64,000 nt of DNA from Deuterostichococcus epilithicus (Eukaryota; Chlorophyta; Trebouxiophyceae; Prasiolales; Stichococcaceae). The stretch is from positions 2,604,001 to 2,668,000 of the forward strand of contig JAVTLE010000013.1 of assembly GCA_033439295.1 (NCBI GenBank), given 5' to 3'. This document shows positions 53,284 to 64,000 of this stretch, piece after piece. The notes below the pieces were generated by a model, which worked only from the letters and a program-made list of their open reading frames with translations, was not told where the DNA came from and made no database searches. The position numbers and the translations under genes are program-made. Every line of letters starts with the position of its first letter. The first letter of the stretch is position 1.

Positions 53284-56200
53284 TCAGTGCCGCTTGGAGG
53301 TCTTGCCGCCGCCGTTACGCCGCTTGGACAGCTTTGGCACCGGTTCCGCGGCCAGGGCCTCCGTCTCCGCCTCCGTGCCGCCCGCCCCGCCCTCGGTCGC
53401 CTCCCCCCTGTCCCGCCGCTCATGCCGCTTGTGCTTGCGCGCCTTGCCGCCGCCGTCTGCCCTGGCCTCGGCCGGCGCCTCCNCCGCCGCCCCCGCCGCC
53501 GGCTCGGGGCTGCCGCTGCCGCGCGTCGAGCGCTGCTCGTCGCGCTCGTGGCGGTGCGACTTGTCCTTCTTGTGCGCCTTTTCGGAGCGCTCCCGCTCCT
53601 TCGACTTGCCGCGGCCCTTGGACTTGCGCTCCCGCGCCGGCGCCTCCGCCTGCAACGGCGCAAGGCCCCTCCTCAGGGTCATGTGGATTTGAGTCTGGTG
53701 AGTCTGCAGCTCAAAACGTCGGCCCTGCGGCAGCGTGTTTAGCCAGGGCGTCCAAGGATGGCGGCGAGCCGCCACCGTCCAGGCAGGTCTGAATGAGCGC
53801 TCGACAGACTGCGCCGCACAGCAAGGCGTGGCCCTGCAGGCAAGATTGGGCCGCTGTCCCACACAGGCCGCTGATGCAGGTCACGACCATTCTTGCTCCA
53901 GCCAGTTCCATTCCAGTTCCATTCCACGCTCCATACCCGCACCTCCTGCTGGCCGAGAAAGTCGTCGAGCCGGTGCAGGGTGCCGTCCGCCATGGCGGAC
54001 AGCCGCACCTCCACCTCGCCTCCCGCAGCCGAGCTGCGCATGGAGGGGTCCCGCGCCAGTATCGCGTGCGCCGCCTCCTGCGCCCTGCCCGGCACCGCCT
54101 GCAGCCGGTGCGCCAACTGCGCAGCGGGCAGGCGACACACGTTCGGACGGGGCGGACGAGCAGGCTGCTGGCGGCGGAGGGGCACCGGTACAGCAGGCTC
54201 TGATACAGGTGTCATGCGCGTCAGTGTGCCTCCGCCCCGCCGACCGCACCCTGTCGCGGCTCAAGGATGCGCTTTGGTTCGGAAGGTGGGGCTGAGTTAC
54301 AAGTTCAAGGGGTGGTGCAGCAGCCGTCCATCATCAAGGCAACACCGCTGACCGCACAGCAAGCCGGCGGTAGGCGCTGTGTCCGTGTGCTGGCGCCGGC
54401 TGCTGCACCATGCCGCATGAACGAGGACTGCCAGCAGGGTGCACCGTCATGCAACGTGCAGCATCTGAACTGTACCGGTCGCTGTCGGCCCTGTGTGTGG
54501 CCCAGATCAGCCGCGCGGCAGCGTCACAGTCGAGCCTCTGGAAGGTGCGCCTTCGGACACTGACAGGCGTGACAGCAGGGGCCCCGAGCAGCTGCAGCCG
54601 AAGACTGCCAGACCTGATTGGATGTGTGAACCGAGACACAGAGGCAAGCTGGCAGCCTGCTGGGGAGACACACGCAGGGTGTGGTGCAGACCACCAGCCC
54701 GGGCACGGAGCCACCTGCTCGATGGACCTGCTGCCCTGTGCGGCACTGTGATGCGCATGGGCAGATGCGCCGCCGCTGGCTGCGGGCGCCGCGGGCGGGC
54801 CGACGGAGGCGCCGTCAGCGCGGCGCGGGCTGCCAGCCACGTGGGCTATTCGGACAGGGCTGCCTGGTGGCGCGCCGACGGCGGCGCACCCGGCATGCTC
54901 TCTACGTGCGGCGCGAAGGGAACTGGCTGCTGCGGGGAACGGCAGGCCAATGCGGCGGCCGCTGTGCAGCTGGAAGCTCAGCGCGCCCTGCTGGGCCGCC
55001 TGGCGCAGCATGTCCAGGCGCGCGACGCTGGCGGCCGAGGAGTGCGGCGCCTGCGCCTACTGCGCGCCGCCTTGCAGTGTTTCCCCATGCTCAATGGTGC
55101 TGGTGCGGCCGAGCTTGCTACCGACACACCAGCAGCGGATGTCGCCCTGCCTTGCAAAAAGGGTGCTCCTGTCGCCGGTGGGCCGTGGCTACCGTGGTGG
55201 GCATGGCGAGGGGGCTCAGCGGCCGGCCCAGTCCCAGCGGGTGTCCCTGTGGGCGGAGCACCACTGTCCCCTCGGAAACATGCGCTGCCAGCCGGCAGCA
55301 GCCTGCCTGAGCGCCCACCTGTGCGCGCTGGGCGGCCGAAATGGCGGATGCCGGAGCGGCGTCGCGCGGGGACGCCGGCGCCGCCTCCGCCTCGGCGGCG
55401 GCGCCGCGCCGTGGCTTCTTCTCTCGCCCCTCTGGCTGCGCGTCCGCCTGGCAGACCAGGAGGGAGGGATCAGATCATATTGGATCAGCCTGCTGAAGAC
55501 TGCTCAACCTTGCTTCATGCACAGACGGCTCTGCAGCAGTATGTGGCCCGAGGGCCGTGACCGTGTGCTACAGCGTTCGTGCTGCCCTGGCTGGTGCAAG
55601 GGCAGCGTCAGGCGCTGCACACGGGGATCCACGGGGCTTGAGTCCAGTATCAGCGGCACAGGGTCAGAGGCAGCACAGACATCCGGATGTTTGGCGCGTA
55701 CCTCTATGGGCGCTGGGCCTGCCACTTCGTCCCGCTTCCGCTTCTCCACAAACACCACCTGCACCAGAACGCCAAACTCGTGACGTGAGAAACATGTAGT
55801 TCGGGCTGTCGCATCACAGGGGCGGAGCGGCTGCCTGCGACACCACTCCTTGCCCGGCCATCGTTTCTGAACGTGGCAACCATGTCGCCACCCGAAGTCC
55901 CCTGAAATAGCAGCACTGCACACCTTCTCGTGCTTCCGCCGCTCCTTGGGCGCTGCCGGCTCCGCCGCCGCTGCCGCCGCTGCCTCGGCAGGCGCTGCCC
56001 CATCCCTCTTCAGCTGCGCACGTGCATCTGCCGCCTTGGCGCTCGCCTTGGAGTCGGGCTTCGCCTCGGCGGTGACGCCGGTTGCCCTCCTGGCTGCGCC
56101 ATCCTTTGACGAGAGGTGGGCCGTGACGCCACCTGCAAAAAATCATGAGCACCTCTGGTCTCCTTGCCTCAGGCTCAGCTTACACAACACTGCAGCTGGG

Positions 56201-59200
56201 CCGAACCGAGGCCGACACCTGCGGCAACAGGGGGAGTCTTCCCCAGCAGTCCACGAATCCCAATTTTAGTAGCACTGGCGCTGCGCAGCGCTGCTGATTA
56301 CATTCCTGTTGAAACCTCGAAGGCATCCAATGCTGGCTGCTATGGTGCTGCCATAACCATACGCATAGCCGGGTTTGCGAGAAGGATGTGGGCAAGGCTC
56401 TGCCACATCCTTGCTGCGGCAACCAGCCCGTCCGACCTTTGTTTGTCCCCGGAAGCGAACCATGGCGCCTTCATGCAGCAGCATTCAGATGCCGGACAAG
56501 GCAGGGCTGCGGTAACAGGGACGCCTACCCGCTGCTGCGCTGGCGTCCGCCGCCGACGGGGTGCGCCTCCGACTGCTGTCTCGGCTGCTGTCGCGGCCCC
56601 TGGCGCCGTCCGCCACATCGGACGCCTGCAGAGCCAGAGGACATTGCGTCGGTGCCCATCACAGCTCTCTCTCACTCGAAAGGGTGCAGCAGCGGCGGCG
56701 GCACAGGTGTGCGCTTCATCAAAGACAGGACTGGGCAGGCGTTCGTGCAGAGCAGCTGTGCAGGAGGCTGCAGGATCAGGGGGACCTCCTCCTGCGATGC
56801 CAGCCAGTGGCCGCTGCTCACGTCGGAGGTGCGGGGTCGCTTGGCAGGTCGCTCGGCGGCCCCCTCTGGCGCGCCCAAGGCCGGCCGCACCTCCTTAGCC
56901 CTCCCCGGCGATGCCGCCGTCGGCTCAAATGCCGGCGCGTTTGGCCGCAGCTGCAACGTCAACAGGCGGTGGAGCTCGGCACGCTTTGCTCGAGATGCAG
57001 AGGCGGACTCGCAATTCGAGCCTTGCAGTGGTTCACATGTTTCAGAGGTTCAGAGGGCAGGGCAGTTGCTGCTCTATGATCGCTGGTGCCGCCTGACCGG
57101 CAGGGAGGGTCCAGAGTCGAGCTGCTGGGACAGGCAGGGATGGAAAGATCAGCTTCAGCTGATGGGTCTCATGTCTGATCGCTGTCAGACTACACGAGAC
57201 CTCATCACCAAATTCATCTCGTCCCATCGGGCATGCACCGGGTTCAGCACCTTTGACGCGCTGCCTGCAGGATCACGGCCGTCTGCGGTGGCACGCGGCC
57301 TCCGCACGTCGCTCCGTGACGTCGCCCGCTCCTCTTCTGCTGCACGACCAAATGCAGCTTGTTAGCAGACCCATGGATGAGTGACACAAGTGGGGACAGT
57401 CGGCACCAATGACACCGAGGAGCGGGGGCACCAGCTCACGCCGACGAGGGTCAGTTGCCGCTGCCAGCCGGGTCTGCCGCCAGGGGCATCAGCCCGAAAG
57501 CTGGCAGATCCCTCGAATGTGCATTCTCACGCAGCTGTCTCAGAGCTCACCCCTGCTGGCGGCGGCTGGCGAGCGGCCCGCCGCCGCGTCGCCCCGTGCG
57601 CTGAGCCGTTTGCCGGGTTTCTCGTCCCCCTCGGCCCGCCGCTCGGCGCCGCCGGCATCCCGGCGCCCGGGGGGCTCAGCGCCCGCGGCCGCGGCCGCCG
57701 CCTTGGCCGCCGACTTGGCGGCAGCCCTGTCAGCCGACTTGACCGTAGACCGCTCGCCCGGCTCGGCCGCCGCCGCGTCCGAGGCCTTGCCCGCCGCCGC
57801 GGCCTTGGCGGGCCTGGCGACGGAAGGCCAGTCTGCTGCGCGCTCCGCTGCTCTCGCGTCCTTAGCGCCTGGATCGGCCCCCCTTTTGCCCGCTGCCTTT
57901 GCGTCTGCGCGGCTGGCGGCGGCCGGCCTGGCGTTGTCTGACGCTTTCAGCGGCTGCACCGCCGCCGCGGAGCTGCCGTTCTCGCGGGGCGCCGCCGCCG
58001 CGTCCGCCCCGGAGGCAGCGTCTGCGCATGCACGAAACAGCGATCTCAACTTTCGGATCAGGGAATTCTGGACTGATCATCCCCACTGCTGCCCTGCATA
58101 GAGTGCGTCAGTCTCGCAGGTCAGTCCCCCCAGCGCAGCTCGATCGCACTCAGCTGCCGCTGCCTGTCGCTAAAGCACTTGCAAGTCCACTCTTGCGCTT
58201 AGCTGCTTGCATGTCACGGAGCCTGCACCCCTGCCGTGCTCGCACACCCGCCAAGATTGCAATGGGTCGCCGAGGCTCAGGGTGCGCACCCGGCCTGCGG
58301 ACGGGCTTGGCGGGCCGGGCGGAGGCGGCGGCGGCGCCGCTGCTGCGCTCGCCTGCTGACTTCGCGGCCCGCCGCTTCTCCACCACTGCTGGGTCCTCCT
58401 GGTAGCTCTTCGCATCGTACATCCTGCAGCGCAATGGTCCATGTTGATCCACATGTTGACTTCAAGGGTCTGCGTCTCTACTGTTCCCCTGTGCGCAGCA
58501 CTGACCCGAGGAGGCGCCGCGCCGCCGCTGCCATCTGTCTTGCAGCAGGCGAAGTGTTGACGCGTGCATGATGGATATTGCCAGCCTTCATGGCGAGGTC
58601 TCAAGCAAAGGAATCAGGGAGCTTCATGTGCGTGTGCCAGCCTTCGCTGCAAGCACATTCAAGAGCGCATTGGCTTGGGTGCTCAAGGAGATGGATGCCG
58701 AGCTGGCTGTTTCGCTGGGCTCGGAAGGGAGCTCAGAGGGGGCGAGAGGTCGCACATGCGCTTGCCAACCTCCGCGGTCAGCATGTTGAAGAACATGTTG
58801 GCCTGGGTGCGCAGGTCCTCCCGTGTCTCCTCCTCCCGCAGCTTGCCCGTCGCCCGCAGCAGGTGCGTGGAGATGCCGATCATCTCCGGGAACACCTGGA
58901 AAGACAGAGCACAATGACGTCAAGCAGACGCGCTTTGAGAAACTGCAGCACAAGCCATCTGTCGGCACCATGGGGACTCACGCTGGGCCGGGCGCTCCGC
59001 CCCCGGCTTGGCTGCCTGTGCTGCTGCGACATACCAGTGCGTTCCAATCGCATTGGCTTCCGGTCCTTCTGGCTGCGGAGACGCGCACCTTGACAATCTT
59101 GTTGAGGACGATGAGCGCGTTGCGGATCTGGACGTACTCCCCGCTGTCCAGCGCGACGCGGAACACCTGCGCCGCAGCAGCGCCAGCCTTTCGAAGGGTC

Positions 59201-62200
59201 TGGAAGTGGAGGCATTGCCATTCATGCAGGCGGCGCCGACTGCCAGGAAAATTTTCAGCTCCGTTGGGCACCTGTCCTGATTGAGCGGGCTTGGGGCCAG
59301 GCCACGGCAGCATGCAGTCCTGTGTTAGAAACACTGCGGCACTGCAACCAGCGGTGCGGCCCGGTTCCGCGGCGGGGGCCGCCTCAGAGCAGCTTGCTTC
59401 CCCTGGCGCCCCCGCGCAACTGGTCTGGGCCAGATCGCCGCGTGCCACACAGGCGGTGGCAGCCCAGCGGCATGCGTCCGTGCAACATGAATGTCACGTC
59501 ACAGCCGCGCCGCACCTTGCCCAGCTTGTGCTGCCACTTGAGGTTGAGCTTGCGAAACTCCTCGTACTTGGTGCGCCGCGTCTGCTGGTTGGTGAAGCCC
59601 ACCGAGAAGCAGGGCGATGAGGAGCACTCCGCCTCGTATATGCGCGCGTCCCCCTGTGACGGATGCCGAAAAAGCACCGCCGTCAGCGCATGTGATGTGT
59701 TGTTTGACATTTCCGAGTCGGAGGCAGTCGGGCAACGAGGAGCGCTTCCCTCATCCGCCCTGCCCTCCCACTGCGGGCTGGTTAGGGTTTAGTATTTAGG
59801 GGTTTAAATGCGGCTGTTGCGTTTGCGGAGTAGCAGTCGTGTCGATGACGCTTCAGTGGCCTCAGTCGAGGCATTTTCCCCCCGGGGACCTTCCAGCTAG
59901 CGAAACCAGCTGGCGAGTACCCGGTGGTAAGCTTGTTGAGCGAAACCCTTTACTTCACACAAGGCAATCATGCGTGAAGGGGCGCACCCGCCAGCGGGCG
60001 ACGGTGGCGAGCGTGTGCTGCAGGAAGACGCCCAGGTTGGCCGCCTCCGCGTCAGTCGAGCACAGCACCAGCTCCGTCATGTCCTTGATGACCTGGCGGC
60101 AGGATGGCAGAGGGAAAAGTCAAAGGCCGGTTCCGGACGAGTGCCTTGAGACGTTTGGGGTGACGACAACGGAGAAGTGCTTCAACCCCCAAAATTCGTT
60201 GATCACTGCGCGCAGAACATCAGAGTCAGCGGCGGCACCTACATGCAAGTGGGTGCTTCCAGCGCCGACGTCCAGTGTCTGAGTGATACGGCCTGAAGCA
60301 AGCTTGCAGAACATCGAGCCCTGAAGCGGCACACAGCTTCAGCAAGCGCGCACCTTGTCGTAGCACTGGATGGAGGAGAAGCCCATGGTGTTGAGCGTGT
60401 GCATGCGGTGGATGAACTTGGCGCAGTAGACCGCGTCCCCCGCGCCGTGCTTCACCCGCGGCATGATGCTGCAGCAGGGGGCACTCGGGTCATGTCAATT
60501 TCGGGGTCTGCAGGGTCCGGTCTGGGCCGGAAGATTGTCTGAAGGGCCCACTTTAAATCTTGCGCAGTACAGCGCATTCCCCACAGTGTGCTCAAACCGG
60601 TGAACGATGCTGCGGCCGGCAGGGAGCATGCCAAGAGGACCTGCTTTAAGGGGTCGGACGCAGGTGACCAGCAGCACGAGGCGGCCACTGCCGATCATGC
60701 AGGCTGCGCATTGGTCGACCTCATGCAGCATAAGTTCACTGGTCATAGTGCTTGCAGCTTGCTGCGTACAGCAGGCTGTGGCGGAAAGGGCATTGCAGCA
60801 GCGACGGTGCAGGCTTGACATTCAAGAGCTATCAAGGCACACATCCAGGGAATGCCTTCAAACTGTGGATGCGGTCAAGATCTCCCTCGAATGTCAAGTA
60901 GCGAGTGGGCATGAGCCCGATTGCCAACCTAGACCGGAACCCACGACCCAAGAAGATGACAATGAGGGTGCCCAGCTCTGAACCCCTCCCCCCAGTAGCA
61001 ACTCCGGTCGAGTCACCAAGCCGCGCAGCCCGTCTGTGCATCAGTGCAGCACGAGGCTCCGGCACAATGCCGAGACAACCGGCCCGGCCGCGCACCAGTG
61101 CAGCACCAAGGTGCCGGCGGCGCAGCAAACCCAACAGCAGCAGCAAGCAACCGGCGGTCGTGCGGCCCCAGCCACGCACCAGTGCAGCACGAAGGTGTCG
61201 GCAGTGTGCCGCAGCGAGGGCAGCCGCCGCAGCCAGGAGTCCGCCTCCCGCCGCAGCCGCTCAGCCACCGCCGCATGGTTGCGCTGCTGCGCCTTGAGCT
61301 CCGCTGGCAGCTTGTCCAGCATTTGCTGCAGATTTTACAACGGAGACTTGTCGGTTTACAACCTCGGTCGGGATCCGATGCAGACACCCGGAGGTGTGGG
61401 TTGCGCTGCTGCGCCTTGAGCTCTGCTGACAGCTCGCCAGGAATTGCTGCGACGCAGCGGAAGACTTTCCAACCTGCTAGCTGCCGATTTGTGGCTTTGT
61501 AACTGATTTTTGCCAGATGACTGCATCGCCGAGAATTGCACTGCGCCATGAACTCCGCAGCCAAAAAGGCAAGCGCTCAAGCTCGCAGCAATTCAGGAGC
61601 CGCACCACCCGGGGTGGGCTGACCACCAGGAGCGCCGTATGCAGACCGCTTGACAGCTTGCCAGTGAGCTGAAGGCGCAGCATCAGAAGTTGTGACACTG
61701 CTCACACACAACGGCTCCGTTCTGGGGACCTCGATTGCTGAACAATGTTGCCTCCGATGCTGCAGCAGGACTGCCGGGCCAGCTGCCAGCGGAGTGCATG
61801 CCGGTGCCGCACACCACAGTCACTAGGCTGCATTGGTGCAGCTGCCACTACTGAAGCTCAAGTTCAGTCTCAGCCTGCCGGGGCAGTTTGACAGCCCTGC
61901 TATCCCTGCAGAAGCGCCGCACCATAACGCTCATGCGTCTCTGCGCGTCCACCTCCTCAGCACCCAGGCACAGCGGACAGATCGACTTTCAGCCCAGGCG
62001 TCCCCCGGGCTCGAAAACACGTAACCATCATCGTCATTGTGAAATGTGTTCATCGAGCAAAGCGACCCCCACCTCAATGCGCTGGCACTCCTTCTGCAAG
62101 GCGGCCGGGTCGGGGGGCCCCCCCATCGCCGCCGGGTCCAGGTAGCCCCGCTTGACGGCGTCAAGGTCACGCTCCGCGGCGCGCACTGCGTCCCTCTTCG

Positions 62201-64000
62201 TGCGCAGCTGCGCCGCCAGCCGCGCCATTTCCCGCTCGTACCTGGGGCAGTATTTAGGGTTTAGGGTGAGCCAACGCTTCAGCCTGCAAAGTCACCTGCT
62301 GAGGAAGGTGGCTGGCAGATGGTCGTGTCCTCAGGAAGACGTTCGAGAGGAGGCTTCACACTGTAATGATGGCCAGTCAGTCAGTATCAATCGCAACAAG
62401 AGGAAGCGGGTTTCGAGCAGCAGCTGCGCGGCAGCAACGACTGGGGCGCTGTCGCGCTGTTGAATCTGTCTGCTGTTGCAGCACTCGCACGGCTGAGCAG
62501 TATCGAGTAGGCAGTGAGGTCCGCAGTGGCAACTGTGGCAGTGTTGGCTGGGGAACGCACGACTCGGAGGGCACATGGATGTCGTAGAGCGACAGGCTCC
62601 AGAAGGTGGTGTACAGCTCCACAGAAATGGAGTCCCACACGGGCGCCGGCAGCAGCGCCCGCACGCTGGCCGCCAGCGCCGGCCACGCCTCGTGCCCTGC
62701 GTCCGCCGCCGAGGGCACCTCCCCTGCAGTGCAAATGCCACAGGTTTTCTTGGCAGGGGACGGACGCTACAAGGTCTTCCATCGTCAGATTGGGTTCAGG
62801 TATGCAATCAGGACACTTCACTGGGCTGTCAAGCCGAGGGCAGGATAGGGCATGGTAGGCGATGCCGCAGCGGCCGGGATGCTGCCAACCCCAAGGGCAG
62901 CGGACTGCTTCTGGGTGCAACCCCTGTGCTGCAGCTGCCATGCGCCCGTCTCACCTGGCTCCTGCGTGGCTGGTGGCGCCACCGCGCCCTCGATCTCGCC
63001 CTCCTCCGCGGCCACCTCCCCCTCCTCCGGCTTGGTGTCCGCCGACTTGACAGCGGCGGGCGGCGCTGGTGCCGGCGGCGCCACTCCCGCAATGAGCGAC
63101 CGGTACAGGTGGAATGCAAACTCCTGCAGGGCGGGGCTTACGATACGTGGCGCAACAACCACCTTGCTGATGCCCTGCTGGCATCAGTCACCCACAGCGA
63201 CATAATCAAAAGCAAAGGAGCCAAGACCGGCCAGCGCCTTCCACTCCAACTACAACTACAAGCAGGCAGCCCGCTGGGTCAGTGCTCATCTGTGCAGCCC
63301 CTCGCTACGGCAGGAGCAGAAGTCGTTCTACATCCGACCAGCGGGCTGGCTCATGCTTGTTTTGGCCACAGCAGGCGCTGGCTGCCAGCTTGCGCTGTAT
63401 GCTGCGATGCAAGCGAACTCTGGCAGTGACAGGGCGGAGCACCCAGAAGGTAACAAACAGCAGCTTCAACACGGCAGACCAACGCAGGTGTCGAAAATGA
63501 CGCACCGGGTCGAAGCCGTAGTCCACGACCAGGGACTCCAGCGGCGGCAGCAGCCGCGCGTAGTCCCCCGGCAACATTGCCTTCTGCAGGAACTCGCCAA
63601 ACTGCGCGGCACCGACAACACACCCCGGTTGCTCTCGAGAACCTAGCCTTACAGCCGCAGAGATGCAGGTGTGTACGAAGGAGCGTACAAAGGCACCCAG
63701 TGCAGTGCGTGCGATCAAAACAAAGTCCAGTGGGCAGCCGGCAGGCAAACAGCACAGGACGACCGACCGAGGCACCAAGCAGACGGCAGGCTACCAACCC
63801 TACATCCATGCGGTGAAACCCTAGATCCTAACCCACCATGCCCTGGGAATGCTGCAAAAATTGAAAGTCACGCACCTGCAGCAGCGTCTGTTCCGCCTTG
63901 TCGTACAGCTCGGCGACCAGCTTGAGATGTGGCGACTCCGTCTGCAGCGCGATCAGCCGCAGCTGCTGTCCCAGCAGCACCAGCAGCGGCAGCGCCAGCT
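53284..64000 (-). CDS. THO2: THO complex subunit 2 (THOC2/THO2), partial at right edge
   Basis: Minus-strand gene cut by the window end at its N-terminal side. Confident exons: 63876-64000 (ALPLLVLLGQQLRLIALQTE), 63506-63601, 62955-63123, 62564-62723 (ELYTTFWSLSLYDIHVPSE), 62073-62241, 61180-61325, 60354-60468 (IMPRVKHGAGDAVYCAKFIH), 59988-60092, 59516-59653, 59089-59166 (EYVQIRNALIVLNKIVK), 58756-58895, 58290-58423, 57551-58021, 56822-56950, 55924-56132, 55702-55758, 55319-55447, 53943-54116, 53284-53649. The sequence follows THOC2 block by block: HLKLVAELYDKAEQTLLQ, then the ELYxTFWxLxLYDI motif, DAVYCAKFIHRMHTLN and the RNALI helix. THO2 is the scaffold of THO/TREX, which couples transcription to mRNA export in the nucleus. 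The C-terminal third is Ala/Lys/Glu-rich and ends in a basic Lys/Arg/Ser tail (ERKSKGRGKSKERERSEKAH), as in the family. Some C-terminal exons are provisional. Introns contain partial exon copies. Confidence 0.88.
58630..58690 (-). repeat. intronic partial copy of THO2 exon 58756-58895
   Basis: About 60 ungapped bases match the exon's 3' part at about two-thirds identity. In frame the exon reads RTQANMFFNMLTAEVGKR and the copy reads STQANALLNVLAAKAGTR, with mostly conservative changes. Confidence 0.75.
59780..59806 (+). repeat. interstitial telomere-like TTTAGGG motif
   Basis: GGTTAGGGTTTAG and TATTTAGGGG lie together in a THO2 intron. They resemble the plant/algal telomere unit TTTAGGG but are imperfect. 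Confidence 0.6.
60556..60614 (-). repeat. intronic partial copy of THO2 exon 60354-60468
   Basis: Upstream of the exon in coding sense, about 59 bp align to the exon start at about two-thirds identity. In frame the exon reads SIMPRVKHGAGDAVYCAKF; the copy reads SIVHRFEHTVGNALYCARF. Confidence 0.75.
61042..61120 (-). repeat. two intronic copies of a THO2 exon-intron border
   Basis: The end of exon 61180-61325, with its donor (plus strand CACCAGTGCAGCACGAAGGT), recurs at about 61094-61118 and about 61040-61065 in the following intron. Each copy is about 24 bp, close to identical, spaced 55-85 bp. Confidence 0.75.
61398..61440 (-). repeat. intronic copy of THO2 exon 61180-61325 (5' part)
   Basis: About 43 bp align to the exon segment encoding LPAELKAQQRN at about 90 percent identity, with 25 identical bases in a row. 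The copy encodes LSAELKAQQRN. It lies upstream of the exon in coding sense. Confidence 0.85.
61645..61690 (+). repeat. inverted copy of the same THO2 exon segment
   Basis: The plus strand here (GCTTGCCAGTGAGCTGAAGG, then CGCAGCATCAGAA) matches the coding minus-strand sequence of exon 61180-61325 around KLPAELKAQQRN, so the copy is in opposite orientation. A shorter similar inverted match (CAGCTGCCAGCGGAG) lies near 61779. Confidence 0.6.
62253..62266 (+). repeat. two exact TTTAGGG telomere units in an intron
   Basis: TTTAGGGTTTAGGG lies a few bases from the acceptor of THO2 exon 62073-62241. TTTAGGG is the common plant and trebouxiophyte telomere unit. Confidence 0.8.

Noticed and set aside
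54493-55560. Plus-strand frame of 355 codons in the THO2 region
   Set aside because: Arg/Gly/Ala-rich shadow. The minus strand holds exons with clean splice borders (for example 55319-55447) and THO2-like composition.

Overview
This is a gene-dense, GC-rich, intron-rich nuclear fragment of a eukaryote. The best fit is a green alga (Chlorophyta, trebouxiophyte- or chlorophyte-like); that placement is an inference. It rests on many short exons with clean GT/AG (occasionally GC/AG) borders, Ala/Gln-rich low-complexity proteins, TTTAGGG telomere-like motifs, and the gene set: a BELL-like TALE homeobox gene, a plant/algal-type GH5 beta-mannanase, a tail-anchored golgin and a THO2 subunit. There are no tRNA, rRNA, CRISPR or prokaryotic features. 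No mobile-element coding region was recognised. Exons were read by eye from splice borders and phase, so ends may be off by a base or two. Single Ns (9777, 12926, 13022, 13406, 53483) and a 4-N gap (40063-40066) mark assembly weak points.

Layout: (1) 1.6-3.4 kb (+), a small secreted Gly-rich protein with a minisatellite in intron 1. (2) 3.8-6.0 kb (-), a polyQ protein with a ubiquitin-interacting motif. (3) 6.9-20.0 kb (+), a coiled-coil golgin of about 2,500 residues with a golgin-84-type tail anchor, sharing a ~0.9 kb divergent promoter with (2). (4) 20.9-27.4 kb (+), two related secreted Cys-rich genes, the first with two Kazal protease-inhibitor domains, flanking an F-box gene. (5) 27.8-31.6 kb (-), a glycosyltransferase. 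(6) 31.9-32.1 kb (+), a ubiquitin-like exon. (7) about 33-36 kb (-), an unrecognised multi-exon locus. (8) 37.3-43.0 kb (+), the TALE homeobox transcription factor. (9) 43.6-49.7 kb (-), a membrane-anchored GH5_7 beta-mannanase with a C-terminal Cys-rich module. (10) 53.3 kb to the right edge (-), THO complex subunit 2, cut by the window end at its N-terminal side.

These are ordinary host genes and do not form an operon or pathway. The unusual signal is architectural. Several exons of the mannanase, THO2 and golgin genes are accompanied in their flanking introns by diverged partial copies of themselves ('exon echoes'), usually 45-75 bp long, in the same strand and often in the same reading frame, sometimes including the splice site. 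One copy in THO2 is inverted. I count at least ten such copies around seven exons in three unrelated genes. This is the best candidate for something not routinely described.
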